Shown one piece after another: positions 1 to 7,287 of a stretch of DNA of 18,833 bases. The position numbers were made by a program, and so were the translations under genes. The stretch comes from Promethearchaeota archaeon (lineage in GTDB: Archaea > Asgardarchaeota > Lokiarchaeia > Sigyniarchaeales > SOKP01), in assembly GCA_030615235.1 (NCBI GenBank), contig JAUWZR010000020.1, forward strand, positions 1-18,833, given 5' to 3'. The notes beneath the pieces are model-generated. The model searched no databases, was not told where the DNA came from, and worked only from the letters and a program-made list of their open reading frames with translations. Positions within the stretch are counted from its first letter, which is position 1. Each line of letters opens with the position of its first letter.

Positions 1-639
1 TACGCCATAGAAGCTGTGAGAAGAGGAACAACGGCTATTGTATGTAGAAATAATAATTCTGTAGTATTTACCGTTGAGAAAAAGAGTTCCGAGCTTCAAG
101 AGATTATTGGCTCTGAGAAAATATTTAAAGTTGACGACCATTTCGGAGTAGCCATTGCAGGTTTAACAGCTGACGCAAGAGTTTTAGTTGATAGAGCTCG
201 CGTCCAAGCACAGGTTAATATTTTAAATTATGATGAAAAAATTTCTGTAAAAGATAGCACCTTAAACATTTGCGAATACCTTCAATTGTTTACCCAGAAT
301 GCGGGCGTGAGGCCTTTTGGAGTAAGTTTCCTTATAGCTGGAGTTGATTCCAATGGAGAAGCTTCCTTGTATTTAACTGATCCAAGTGGCGCGATGTGGG
401 GGTATAAAGCCTTTGCGATTGGGTCAGGAGCGACTGAAGCAAGAGCTTACCTTGAAGAAAACTATAAAGAAGATATTAATGATGAGGACCTAAAATTATT
501 ACCTCTAAGGACCTTGAAGGAAATAATGGGTGAAAAATTAAATAAGGATACTTGTGATGTAGCTTTCATTATGAAAGACGATTTAAAATTTAAACTTTTA
601 AATGATCAAGAAAAGAAAGAATTATTAGCTATAATATAA
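1..639 (+). CDS. psmA: 20S proteasome alpha subunit (5' end outside window)
   Basis: This is the structural outer-ring subunit of the archaeal 20S proteasome; alpha rings gate substrate entry to the proteolytic beta rings. The reading frame is already open at base 1 with residues YAIEAVRRGTTAI, the conserved segment just after the N-terminal gating helix of alpha subunits, so roughly the first 30-40 residues lie upstream. Further family blocks are the LTADARVLVDRAR stretch near nt 165-200 and VRPFGVSFLIAGVD near nt 308-350, both hallmarks of alpha rather than beta subunits. The C-terminus is complete and ends at TAA 637-639. A GTG at 16 is only an internal valine codon. SBDS follows 117 nt downstream, the usual archaeal order. 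Identity is secure; only the N-terminus is missing. Confidence 0.96.
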   Translation, partial: YAIEAVRRGTTAIVCRNNNSVVFTVEKKSSELQEIIGSEKIFKVDDHFGVAIAGLTADARVLVDRARVQAQVNILNYDEKISVKDSTLNICEYLQLFTQNAGVRPFGVSFLIAGVDSNGEASLYLTDPSGAMWGYKAFAIGSGATEARAYLEENYKEDINDEDLKLLPLRTLKEIMGEKLNKDTCDVAFIMKDDLKFKLLNDQEKKELLAII

Positions 640-756
640 TCTTCTTACAATTATATCTGATTCAAGGTTATCTCAAATTAACGTTTATCTAATAATAGAA
701 GGCAAAAAACATATAGAAACGAGATATTTCCATAAAGTAAATAGAGATAAGTTTCA

Positions 757-1548
757 ATGATAGGCAGAGCGCGGATAGATTTAGGTGGTTTTATAATCGG
801 ACGCATTGAAAAAGAGGGTCGAACATTTGAAATGCTGTTAGCCCCAGATCAAGCTTGGGAAGCGAAAAAAATGATTCGAGACGAAATCAATAAGCGTCTT
901 GTAGAAGGAAAGGATAAATCTCGCGTTTCTGTACACGAACTTCTAAAAAATCCTAAGATGGCAATTGAATTAATTTTCGAAAGTTTTATTGTATTTGAGG
1001 ATTTAAGGCGAGGAAAAAAAGCTACCGATGGTGATATGGAAGCTGTATTTAACACTACAGAAGGGAGAATTATAGCGGGCCATATTTTACTAGATGGGGA
1101 GATTCAATGGACTCGTGCGCAAAGAGATGAAGAGAAGGAAAAAAAATTAAAACAAATTATAACTATTATTACCAAAAATGCGATAAATCCTCAAAATAAG
1201 AAGCCACATCCTTATCAGAGAATCGAGAAAGCAATAGAAGAAGCTAATGTTAAAGTTGACTTAATGAGAAACGCAGAAGAACAGGTAGATGATGTTATTA
1301 AACAAATACGGTCAATCATACCTATTCGGATGGAACAGGTAGAACTCGCGCTTAAAATACCTTCTGTATTTACAGCGAAAGGTTATAACATAGTAGCACA
1401 ATTAGCGCAAATTAAGAAAGAGGAGTGGCAATCGGATGGATCGTGGGTATCAGTTGTTAGTTTGCCAGCAGGTTTGCAGATGGAATTAGTAGATAAGTTA
1501 AATAAACTTACTCATGGAAGAGTTCAAACTAAAATTATGAAATCTTAG
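757..1548 (+). CDS. sbds: Ribosome maturation protein SBDS
   Basis: Archaeal homolog of SBDS/Sdo1, which in eukaryotes helps release the anti-association factor eIF6 from the large ribosomal subunit. The 263-residue protein shows the N-terminal FYSH-type domain (FEMLLAPDQAW at about 24-34; VFEDLRRGKKAT at 79-90), the GEIQWTRAQR motif at 114-123 and the central-domain INPQNKKPHPYQRIEKA segment at 143-159, which are strongly conserved. The C-terminal ferredoxin-like domain extends to the end. Between residues about 37 and 76 the N-terminal domain is longer than in typical archaeal SBDS by roughly 25 residues, by recall of family members rather than an alignment. It starts at ATG 757 without a clear Shine-Dalgarno. 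It lies between the proteasome alpha and exosome genes, a classic archaeal neighbourhood linking ribosome maturation and RNA decay. Confidence 0.95.
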   Translation: MIGRARIDLGGFIIGRIEKEGRTFEMLLAPDQAWEAKKMIRDEINKRLVEGKDKSRVSVHELLKNPKMAIELIFESFIVFEDLRRGKKATDGDMEAVFNTTEGRIIAGHILLDGEIQWTRAQRDEEKEKKLKQIITIITKNAINPQNKKPHPYQRIEKAIEEANVKVDLMRNAEEQVDDVIKQIRSIIPIRMEQVELALKIPSVFTAKGYNIVAQLAQIKKEEWQSDGSWVSVVSLPAGLQMELVDKLNKLTHGRVQTKIMKS

Positions 1549-1569
1549 CCGAATAATTTTTGACTAATT

Positions 1570-1589
1570 TCTATATAAATTTTTTTTTT
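1570..1589 (+). promoter_or_regulatory. TATA-like element and T-tract between SBDS and rrp4
   Basis: The 93-nt gap after SBDS contains ctatataaat at 1571-1580, a TATA-box-like sequence, merging into a run of ten T (1580-1589). The T-run could act as an intrinsic archaeal terminator for SBDS, and the TATA element could give the exosome genes their own start, with transcription predicted near 1600. A GTGAG Shine-Dalgarno-like sequence at 1629-1633 sits 8 nt before the rrp4 ATG. This is motif reading only. Confidence 0.4.
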
Positions 1590-1641
1590 ACTACATTGGT
1601 TAAGTAAAAGCATAAATAATAAAAAAATGTGAGTTTAAGAG

Positions 1642-2451
1642 ATGGAACACGAGAAAGATGAACATATTGAAGATCCTACAATAGACACTTCTGAGGACAT
1701 AGATGTCGATGAGTTTGATGACGAGCAAACTTCCCGCGATCTTGTAGTACCTGGAGAAGTTTTAACAGAGGATACAAAAAATTTTCTACCGGGACGTGGA
1801 ACGATATTTAATAAAGATAGATCTAAGATTATTTCTTTAAATATTGGATTAAAACAAGTTAAGAGAAATTATATTAATGTAATTCCCCTTAGAGGTTTTT
1901 ATACGCCCCGTCCAGGAGACAAAGTAATTGCGTTAGTTACTGATAAAAATCCCGTTAAATACATTTGTGATATAAACGCGAAAGATAGAGGTATTTTAAA
2001 ACCTAAAAACACCGTACCAAGAGGAAAACCGAGAGGTTACAGAGGCGGAGCACCTGATAATCATGATAATTCTACGAAAAAGTATGAAATCGGAGATATT
2101 TTAATAGTTAAAGTACTTTCGGCAGACAGGTTAAATAAACCGGAATTAACAACCGTGGGTAAATATTTAGGTAAAAGAAGAGATGGATTAGTAATCACAA
2201 TTGACCCTCCAAAAATACCCCGCGTTATAGGGCGTAGTGGTTCGATGATTAAAATGTTAAAAAACCTAACTAAAAGTAATATATTTGTGACCCAAAATGG
2301 TCGTATTTGGTTAAAAGGCGAAGATTTGGCTCATGAAAGATTATTAATAGATGCGATACGAAAAATAGAAAAAGAAGCCCATACTGTTGGGCTAACAGAC
2401 CGAATGTCTGAATATATTGAGAATGAAAAAAAGATAAGAGGTATGAATTAA
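1642..2451 (+). CDS. rrp4: Exosome RNA-binding cap subunit Rrp4
   Basis: Cap protein of the archaeal exosome, which binds RNA and feeds it to the Rrp41/Rrp42 ring. Residues 35-60 form the N-terminal domain (VVPGEVL...GRGTIF), about 88-170 an S1 domain (FYTPRPGDKVIALVT; YEIGDILIVKV), and about 190-255 a KH domain with the GxxG-type loop in PRVIGRSGSMIKML. Two oddities stand out. The first 32 residues are an acidic extension (about half Asp/Glu), and a basic Arg/Gly-rich insert (about 125-136, RGKPRGYRGG) interrupts the S1 region. At 269 residues it is longer than the roughly 230-250 usual for archaeal Rrp4. The start ATG 1642 has GTGAG upstream; the next in-frame ATG (residue 202) falls inside the KH domain, so the acidic tail is part of the protein. 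rrp41 begins on the base after its stop. Confidence 0.96.
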   Translation: MEHEKDEHIEDPTIDTSEDIDVDEFDDEQTSRDLVVPGEVLTEDTKNFLPGRGTIFNKDRSKIISLNIGLKQVKRNYINVIPLRGFYTPRPGDKVIALVTDKNPVKYICDINAKDRGILKPKNTVPRGKPRGYRGGAPDNHDNSTKKYEIGDILIVKVLSADRLNKPELTTVGKYLGKRRDGLVITIDPPKIPRVIGRSGSMIKMLKNLTKSNIFVTQNGRIWLKGEDLAHERLLIDAIRKIEKEAHTVGLTDRMSEYIENEKKIRGMN

Positions 2452-3216
2452 ATGCCGTTAATTATTAAAGATGAGTATCCAGAGAAGTTATTTCGTGACG
2501 ACGGTAAGAGGCTAGACGGGCGAGATAAGGACGAGTTGAGACCTATTAAAATGGAGGTTGGAGTCTTAGAAAATGCTGACGGCTCAGCTTACTTAGAATG
2601 GGGTAACAACAAAATTTATGCTGCCGTTTATGGACCTAGAGAAGTACATCCTCACCATTTAGCAAAACCGGACAGAGGAATCTTACGCGTTTTTTATCGG
2701 ATGGCAACTTTTTCGGTGTTTGAAAGAAAACGCCCTGCTCCTGGGCGCCGAGAAAAAGAAATTTCAATGGTAATATCTGATTGCCTGAAACCAGTTCTAT
2801 TTTTAGAACTTTATCCTGGAACAGCTTTTGAGGTTTATATCAACGTTTTGGATGCTGATGGTGGAACACGATGTGCTTGTATCACTGTTGCAGCATTAGC
2901 ACTTGCAGATGCAGGTGTTCCCATGAGAAGTTTAGTAACCGCCGTTGCTGTAGGTAAAATTGATGGAGAATTAATAACTGATCTATCAGGGATAGAAGAT
3001 AAAGCCGGTGAAGCAGATTTACCTTGTGCAATAACATGGTTTAACGAAGAACTGTCATTACTTCAATTTGATGGTGAAACGGATTTAGAAGAATTTAGCA
3101 AGTGTTTAGGTCTTGCTAAAAATGCATTTTCTAAAATCTATGAAATTCAACTAGATGCGTTGAAAAAGAAATATATCGAAATTCAAGAAGAATACAGCAG
3201 AGGAGAGAAAAAATAA
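2452..3216 (+). CDS. rrp41: Exosome catalytic subunit Rrp41 (RNase PH fold)
   Basis: Phosphorolytic 3'-5' exoribonuclease subunit that alternates with Rrp42 in the hexameric exosome ring, removing nucleotides as NDPs and, with excess NDP, adding tails. The 254-residue protein opens with the conserved RLDGR at 20-24. The RNA/phosphate-binding Arg pair is in PAPGRREKEIS (R99, R100), and the catalytic acidic cluster is IEDKAGEADLP, with D183 and D189 matching the D182/D188 pair described for Sulfolobus Rrp41. The active site therefore looks intact. The start ATG 2452 directly follows the rrp4 TAA, with GAGGT at 2438-2442 as a well-spaced Shine-Dalgarno inside rrp4. Its stop overlaps the rrp42 start by one base, so the three exosome genes are probably cotranscribed and translated together. 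Confidence 0.97.
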   Translation: MPLIIKDEYPEKLFRDDGKRLDGRDKDELRPIKMEVGVLENADGSAYLEWGNNKIYAAVYGPREVHPHHLAKPDRGILRVFYRMATFSVFERKRPAPGRREKEISMVISDCLKPVLFLELYPGTAFEVYINVLDADGGTRCACITVAALALADAGVPMRSLVTAVAVGKIDGELITDLSGIEDKAGEADLPCAITWFNEELSLLQFDGETDLEEFSKCLGLAKNAFSKIYEIQLDALKKKYIEIQEEYSRGEKK

Positions 3217-4034
3217 TGATGAATATAAAGCGAGTGATATCAACTATAGAAAAGAATTATATTCTTTCTAATCTGAAAAAAGAAGAAAGAATAGATGGCA
3301 GAGGTCTTTGGCAACAAAGAGACTGGAGTGTTAAAAGTAATGTAATAGCTTCAGCGGAAGGATCTGCTGAGGTTTCTTTAGGAAAAACACAAGTGATCAC
3401 TGGAGTCAAGTACGATGTAGGTACACCATTTCCAGATCTTCCTAACGAGGGAGTTTGTACATTTATGGCCGAACTACTACCTTTAGCATCTCCTTTGTTT
3501 GAAAGAGGTCCTCCTAACGAACAATCTATAGAATTAGCACGCGTTGTTGATAGGGGAATTCGCCATGCAGACTGTGTTCAAACGAAAAAGTTGTGTATAA
3601 AGGAAAAAAAAGCCGTCTATATTATATTCGTAGATATTTATGTCATTAATTATTCGGGTAATTTAATTGATGCTGGTGGCATTAGTGCTTTAACTGCGTT
3701 AATTTCAAGCCAAATCCCTGAAGGTAAATGGGAGAACGAGGAAGTTGTATGGACGGGAAAATATTGGAAGGGAGATACACTTGTGAACGAATTACCTATA
3801 GTTTTAACTTATGGAAAAATAGGAGATATTATTTTCTTAGATCCGAGTTTACCAGAAGAATTAGTATGCGATGGAAGAATTTCAATTTCGGTAACCGAAG
3901 ATAAAATAACATCGATTCAAAAAAGTGGATTTGCTACTTTTTCTATAGAAGAAATAGAGATGTTAAGTAAAAAATCTATAAAGTTTGGCAAGAAAATCAG
4001 GAAAGATTTAAATCTTTGGCAATACAAGCTTTAG
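3216..4034 (+). CDS. rrp42: Exosome ring subunit Rrp42 (RNase PH fold)
   Basis: Non-catalytic RNase PH-like partner that completes the trimer-of-dimers ring with Rrp41 and helps position RNA. The 272-residue protein shows RIDGRGLWQQRDW at about 25-37, EGSAEVSLGKTQVITGVKYDVGTPFPD at about 48-74 and the conserved FERGPPNEQSIELARVVDRGIR segment at about 94-115, typical of archaeal Rrp42 and eukaryotic Rrp42/43/45. It has no equivalent of the Rrp41 acidic catalytic cluster; the matching region reads LVCDGRISISV. ATG 3216 overlaps the last A of the rrp41 stop and lies 10 nt after an AGGAG (3201-3205); the adjacent ATG 3219 is a less well-spaced alternative. A T-rich tract follows the stop. Confidence 0.96.
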   Translation: MMNIKRVISTIEKNYILSNLKKEERIDGRGLWQQRDWSVKSNVIASAEGSAEVSLGKTQVITGVKYDVGTPFPDLPNEGVCTFMAELLPLASPLFERGPPNEQSIELARVVDRGIRHADCVQTKKLCIKEKKAVYIIFVDIYVINYSGNLIDAGGISALTALISSQIPEGKWENEEVVWTGKYWKGDTLVNELPIVLTYGKIGDIIFLDPSLPEELVCDGRISISVTEDKITSIQKSGFATFSIEEIEMLSKKSIKFGKKIRKDLNLWQYKL

Positions 4035-4083
4035 GATTAAGATTTTTAAATAATTTAAATTTTTTAACTTTTATTTTTAATTA
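4035..4083 (+). terminator. T-rich tract after rrp42
   Basis: Directly after the rrp42 stop there are repeated T-runs (near 4040-4046, 4058-4066 and 4071-4079) with no evident hairpin. U-rich tracts of this kind are the usual archaeal intrinsic termination signal, and the following 355-nt break in the otherwise tight gene run supports an operon end here. Confidence 0.4.
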
Positions 4084-4113
4084 ATAAGAAACATGACCAA
4101 TTCATTTTTTAAT

Positions 4114-4337
4114 TTAAGTTACTTTTCTTACTTTTCTCAAAATTTCAAAAACTCCATGTCCTCCTTTTATTCCATCGATCTCGAAAGTTCCAAACGATTG
4201 AACTAAAATCGAAAAATTGCGATGATTAAAAATGTCACTCTATCTTTGTTTAAAGCATTATTTAAAGGTTGATTCAGATAATACGGTTGGCAATTGGTAA
4301 GAGGAATTCTTATTTCCTCATTGGAAAAATTTAAAGT
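4114..4337 (-). pseudogene. Possible frameshifted or decayed small ORF, unidentified
   Basis: This is the main content of the 355-nt gap between rrp42 and L37Ae. On the minus strand one frame is open for 44 codons from 4337 down to a TAG at 4205-4203. A second frame is open below it, ending at TAA 4116-4114 and reading VQSFGTFEIDGIKGGHG then VFEILRKVRKVT. Adding one T in the five-T run (4216-4212 on this strand) would join them into one 70-odd-codon reading frame containing DRVTFLIIAIFSILVQSF. No ATG, GTG or TTG heads the upstream frame apart from an internal GTG. It could be a decayed gene, a sequencing indel in a homopolymer, or chance openness in AT-rich DNA. I do not recognise the family. 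Confidence 0.25.
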
Positions 4338-4360
4338 TTATAATAGTTTTTATTTAAATA
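4336..4360 (+). promoter_or_regulatory. Candidate promoter for the L37Ae-pcc1 genes
   Basis: Two TATA-like stretches, gtttataatag (4336-4346) and tttttatttaaata (4347-4360), lie 30-50 nt upstream of the L37Ae ATG at 4390. Placing transcription start about 25 nt downstream of either gives a leader of 5-25 nt. No strong Shine-Dalgarno is present, which fits a short-leader transcript. Confidence 0.4.
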
Positions 4361-4389
4361 CATCATTATAAAAGAAACTAGTGAACGAT

Positions 4390-4680
4390 ATGGGTAAAAC
4401 TAAAAAAACTGGGATATCCGCAACCTTTGGAGCGCGTTATGGAGCTAATGTTAGAAAGAAATGGCGATTAGTAATGGAGAAACAAAAAAGTGGTAATTTA
4501 AAATGCCCACGATGCGAAACAAGAGGATCAATTAATAGAATCTCCACAGGTATATGGCATTGTAAAAAATGCAATGCTAAGTTTACTGGTGGTGCTTATG
4601 ACACCCAAACTCCTCGTGGTGCTGAATCCTTTAGAATAGCCAAGAGAAAGCAACGAGAGTTAGAAGCTGTAGAAGAATAA
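4390..4680 (+). CDS. rpl37ae: Large-subunit ribosomal protein eL43 (L37Ae)
   Basis: Zinc-ribbon protein of the archaeal/eukaryotic large ribosomal subunit. From ATG 4390 it is 96 residues, beginning MGKTKKTGISATFGARYGA, the standard family N-terminus. The four zinc ligands are C39, C42, C58 and C61 (CPRC and CKKC), followed by the conserved FTGGAY at 65-70. An in-frame GTG at 4381 would add three residues (MND), but the family normally begins with MGKxxK, so ATG 4390 is preferred. Its TAA shares the final A with the pcc1 ATG. In many archaea rpoP, an RNA polymerase subunit, lies between L37Ae and pcc1; here it is absent. Confidence 0.95.
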   Translation: MGKTKKTGISATFGARYGANVRKKWRLVMEKQKSGNLKCPRCETRGSINRISTGIWHCKKCNAKFTGGAYDTQTPRGAESFRIAKRKQRELEAVEE

Positions 4681-4952
4681 TGAACAAAAATAACTTACTA
4701 TTTATTAAATCAACTTTAGAATTTCAATTTAAAACTCTTGAATTATGTAATTATTCTTATAACTCTTTTTTACCTGAATTTAAAGTTCTAAAATCAAAAA
4801 GATCTACCATATCTTTAAAAAAAGAAGAAAAATCCCTAATTTTTTCAATAGAAAGTAAAGATATTACCGCATTCAGAGCAACAATTAATGAAATCATCAG
4901 TTTTGGTCGGATATTTGAAGGCGTTCTGAATGTTGTAAATGAAACGCAATAA
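4680..4952 (+). CDS. pcc1: KEOPS complex subunit Pcc1
   Basis: Small dimerisation subunit of KEOPS, which transfers the threonylcarbamoyl group to A37 of ANN-decoding tRNAs. The 90-residue product matches Pcc1/CTAG proteins in size and layout: an N-terminal strand region, a SLKKEEKSLIFSIESKD strand pair at about 45-61, then the signature ITAFRATINEI at 62-72, equivalent to the LRAxxNSxL helix of the family, and a closing helix. Sequence identity outside that helix is weak, so the call leans on the motif plus position between L37Ae and prefoldin beta, where archaeal Pcc1 is often found. It overlaps the L37Ae stop by one base, suggesting translational coupling. Other KEOPS-pathway genes occur at 8936-9592 and 10136-10804. 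Confidence 0.8.
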   Translation: MNKNNLLFIKSTLEFQFKTLELCNYSYNSFLPEFKVLKSKRSTISLKKEEKSLIFSIESKDITAFRATINEIISFGRIFEGVLNVVNETQ

Positions 4953-5035
4953 GCTTTAGATTAAATTATTCGTAAATTTCATATTCCACACTTAATTTGA
5001 TACTATTATTAAAAAAACAAATTTTGTGATTTTCG

Positions 5036-5392
5036 TTGACAATAAACTTAGATCAATTAGATGATGAAACAAAGAAAAAATTTCAAAATTTAACTCAGAT
5101 CGGTCAAACTTTAGAACTCCTAACGCAACAAAAGATTCAAATTGACAGTTCTATCAGAGAAACAGACCTTGCGTTGGAGGAGTTAGAAAAAGCAAGCCCC
5201 GATACAATAGTTTATAAGCAAATCGGTGGGATAATGGTTAGAAGCGAAAGAGATAAGCTTCTAGCAGAAAAAAAATCCAATAAAGAAACCTTAAATATGC
5301 GTTCGACCACGCTTGCTCAAAAAATAGAAAGGACAAAGAGCACTTTTGAAAATATGCAAAAATCGCTTCAAGCAGATCTTCAAAACCAATAA
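5036..5392 (+). CDS. pfdB: Prefoldin subunit beta
   Basis: Beta subunit of the archaeal hexameric prefoldin chaperone, which holds unfolded proteins in coiled-coil tentacles and passes them to the thermosome. The 118-residue protein has a heptad-rich helix at about 8-50, the beta-hairpin core with the family signature VYKQIGGIMVRSERD at about 59-73, and a second coiled coil at about 75-116. The start is TTG 5036: a TGA lies in frame at 5027-5029, so no earlier start exists, and the next in-frame ATG falls inside the core. It sits 83 nt after pcc1 and 15 nt before the DHH gene. Canonical length and motif make the call secure. Confidence 0.94.
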   Translation: MTINLDQLDDETKKKFQNLTQIGQTLELLTQQKIQIDSSIRETDLALEELEKASPDTIVYKQIGGIMVRSERDKLLAEKKSNKETLNMRSTTLAQKIERTKSTFENMQKSLQADLQNQ

Positions 5393-5407
5393 TTTAATGA
5401 AATATTT

Positions 5408-6394
5408 ATGCCTAATTCTAAAAAAGAGGATTTTTTAAACTTTTTAAAAGAAAAAAATCTCTTAATTACCACTCATAATTTAGCAGATATCGATGCAGCA
5501 GCATCAGGAATAGTCTTAAAATATTGTTTTGAAAATTATTTCCCTAACCAAACCGTACATTTAACTTTTTCAGGATTCTCTAAGCATACAAAAAGTTTTG
5601 TAAACAAATTTAGCAAGAAATTTCCAAACTTTAACTTTACCTTTCAAGAAAATGTTGATTTATCAGATATCGATGTTATCGTAATAGTTGACTCTAACAA
5701 TCTAGACCAAATAAAGATATTTGATAATTTAGATTTGGATATTCCTCATATCTTTATAGATCATCATATAAATTTACGGAAAAATTATCCAGGTAACATT
5801 TCGTTGTTTAATATGATTTTTGATAATTATTCTTCGACATCAGAGATAGTGTTTGAAATAATTAATGATTGCAACATAAATCTTCCAATACCATATAGAT
5901 ATTTCCTTGTATCAGCAATATTGACCGATTCTGGATTTCTCAAGTATGGAAATACCGGAACAATAAAAAATTTAAATAATATCTTACAGGATCAGTTAGA
6001 AATTCAAGATGTATTACTCTTACTAGAAAGAGAAGTAGACCTCTCAGAGAAAATAGCACGAATTAAAGCGCTTCAAAGAGTTAAATTAATTCGAATTAAC
6101 AATTGGTTAATAGGAGTGACACATCTTAGTAGCTTTACTGCTTCAATCTTAATAAAAGTGGGTTTTGATGTTGGAATTGTCGTATCTGAAGATAAATCTG
6201 ATTATAGAATCACCACTCGAGCAAAAAAACAAATTTGCCTAAAAACCGGCCTACATCTCGGGAAAATTATTAGAGAAATAAATAATGCGAATGGCGGCGG
6301 ACATGATGGTGCTGCTACCTTGAATGGTAAGAATGATGTAAAAGAAAGTCTCAATCAATTAATCGATAAAATAAAAGAAACTTTAATTAATTAA
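5408..6394 (+). CDS. DHH/DHHA1-family phosphoesterase
   Basis: Predicted metal-dependent phosphodiesterase or phosphatase of the DHH superfamily. In its 328 residues the metal-binding motifs run in order: HNLADIDAAAS at 23-33 (H23, D27, D29), IVDSN with D95, the eponymous IDHH at 117-120, and TDSG at 173-176. A DHHA1 domain follows, ending in NGGGHDGAA at 295-303 that contacts substrate. All expected ligands are present, so it should be active. The length resembles NrnA-like oligoribonuclease/pAp-phosphatase proteins rather than the longer RecJ/GAN nucleases, but substrate cannot be read from sequence. DHH genes next to prefoldin beta occur in other archaea. It starts at ATG 5408, in line with the upstream genes, so cotranscription is likely. 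Confidence 0.88.
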   Translation: MPNSKKEDFLNFLKEKNLLITTHNLADIDAAASGIVLKYCFENYFPNQTVHLTFSGFSKHTKSFVNKFSKKFPNFNFTFQENVDLSDIDVIVIVDSNNLDQIKIFDNLDLDIPHIFIDHHINLRKNYPGNISLFNMIFDNYSSTSEIVFEIINDCNINLPIPYRYFLVSAILTDSGFLKYGNTGTIKNLNNILQDQLEIQDVLLLLEREVDLSEKIARIKALQRVKLIRINNWLIGVTHLSSFTASILIKVGFDVGIVVSEDKSDYRITTRAKKQICLKTGLHLGKIIREINNANGGGHDGAATLNGKNDVKESLNQLIDKIKETLIN

Positions 6395-6435
6395 CTATCC
6401 TTATAAAGTAAAAAGAATAATGGGTATCCTATTTC

Positions 6436-7275
6436 ATGAGCTTGATTAAATTTAATAATTTTCATTTTCGATACAAAGGAAACGACGAGTATGCGCTTAA
6501 AAAAATTAATTTGGAAATAGGATCGAATAGATTTATTTTATTAGCTGGGGAGACGGGATCTGGGAAAACTTCATTAATTAGATGTTTGAATGGATTGATC
6601 CCCCAATTTTATGCTGGTTATTATAAAGGGTATGTAGAAATTTCAGGAAAAAACACCACTGAAACAACAATATCTGAATTATCTAACGAAGTTGGAATCG
6701 TATTTCAAAATCCTGAAAACCAACTAATTACGATGAATGTAGAACATGAGATAGCCTTCGGTTTGGAAAATTTAGGAGTTCCAAGAGAGGAAATAGGAGA
6801 AAAAATTAAGGAAGTTGTAGAAATAACTGAAATTGAAGGTATAATAGATAAGGCACCTTTCGAGATAAGTGGTGGTGAACAACAACGAGTTGCTATTGCT
6901 TCAATTTTAGTATTAGAACCTGAAGTTATCGTTTTGGACGAACCAACAGCAAACTTGGACCCATTATTTGCAAGAAAAATTTTAAACCTATTAAAAAAAA
7001 TTCAAGTCGAAAAGAAGATAACCGTCATAATTAGCGAACACAGAATGGATTTACTTCTCCCAATAGGAGATGATATAATTTTAATGAAAGAAAGTGAGAT
7101 TGTAGCTCATGGTGCTAAGGATAAAGTCATAAATTCTAGCACATTTGAGAATTTGAATATTAATAAACCAAAAATATATTCAATTTTTAACGAATTAAAA
7201 AATAGAAATCAATTTCAATACGATATTCCAGTTTCTATTCAAGATGCCATAAGTTCATTAAAAATGATTGAATAA
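6436..7275 (+). CDS. ecfA1: ECF transporter ATPase, first copy (EcfA type)
   Basis: Cytoplasmic ATPase of an energy-coupling-factor transporter, which drives uptake of vitamins or metal ions through EcfT and a separate S subunit. The 279-residue protein has Walker A GETGSGKT at 38-45, Q-loop Q91 in VFQNPENQL (the ECF/CbiO style of Q-loop), signature SGGEQQRVA at 145-153, Walker B VIVLDEPTANLD at 164-175 with catalytic E169, and switch H202 in ISEHRMD. All catalytic parts are intact. It starts at ATG 6436 without an obvious Shine-Dalgarno, 41 nt after the DHH gene, and is followed after 12 nt by a paralogous ATPase. Which copy corresponds to EcfA and which to EcfA' is not settled by sequence alone. 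Confidence 0.92.
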   Translation: MSLIKFNNFHFRYKGNDEYALKKINLEIGSNRFILLAGETGSGKTSLIRCLNGLIPQFYAGYYKGYVEISGKNTTETTISELSNEVGIVFQNPENQLITMNVEHEIAFGLENLGVPREEIGEKIKEVVEITEIEGIIDKAPFEISGGEQQRVAIASILVLEPEVIVLDEPTANLDPLFARKILNLLKKIQVEKKITVIISEHRMDLLLPIGDDIILMKESEIVAHGAKDKVINSSTFENLNINKPKIYSIFNELKNRNQFQYDIPVSIQDAISSLKMIE

Positions 7276-7287
7276 CTCGAAATAGTC

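Noticed and set aside
4093..4206. A 37-codon plus-strand ORF starting at ATG 4093 in the rrp42-L37Ae gap.
   Set aside because: It is serine/phenylalanine-rich, with no ribosome binding site or promoter at the right distance, and it overlaps the more protein-like minus-strand frame.
4195..4290. A C/D-box guide RNA suggested by gcgatgatt near 4218.
   Set aside because: The C-box match is imperfect and no D box (CTGA) or internal C'/D' pair lies at a fitting distance.
4381..4389. GTG 4381 as the L37Ae start.
   Set aside because: It would add three residues before the conserved MGKTKKTG N-terminus; ATG 4390 matches the family.
5408..6394. The DHH protein as a RecJ/GAN-type nuclease.
   Set aside because: At 328 residues it is too short and lacks the extra nucleic-acid-binding domain; a generic DHH/DHHA1 phosphoesterase is the safer call.
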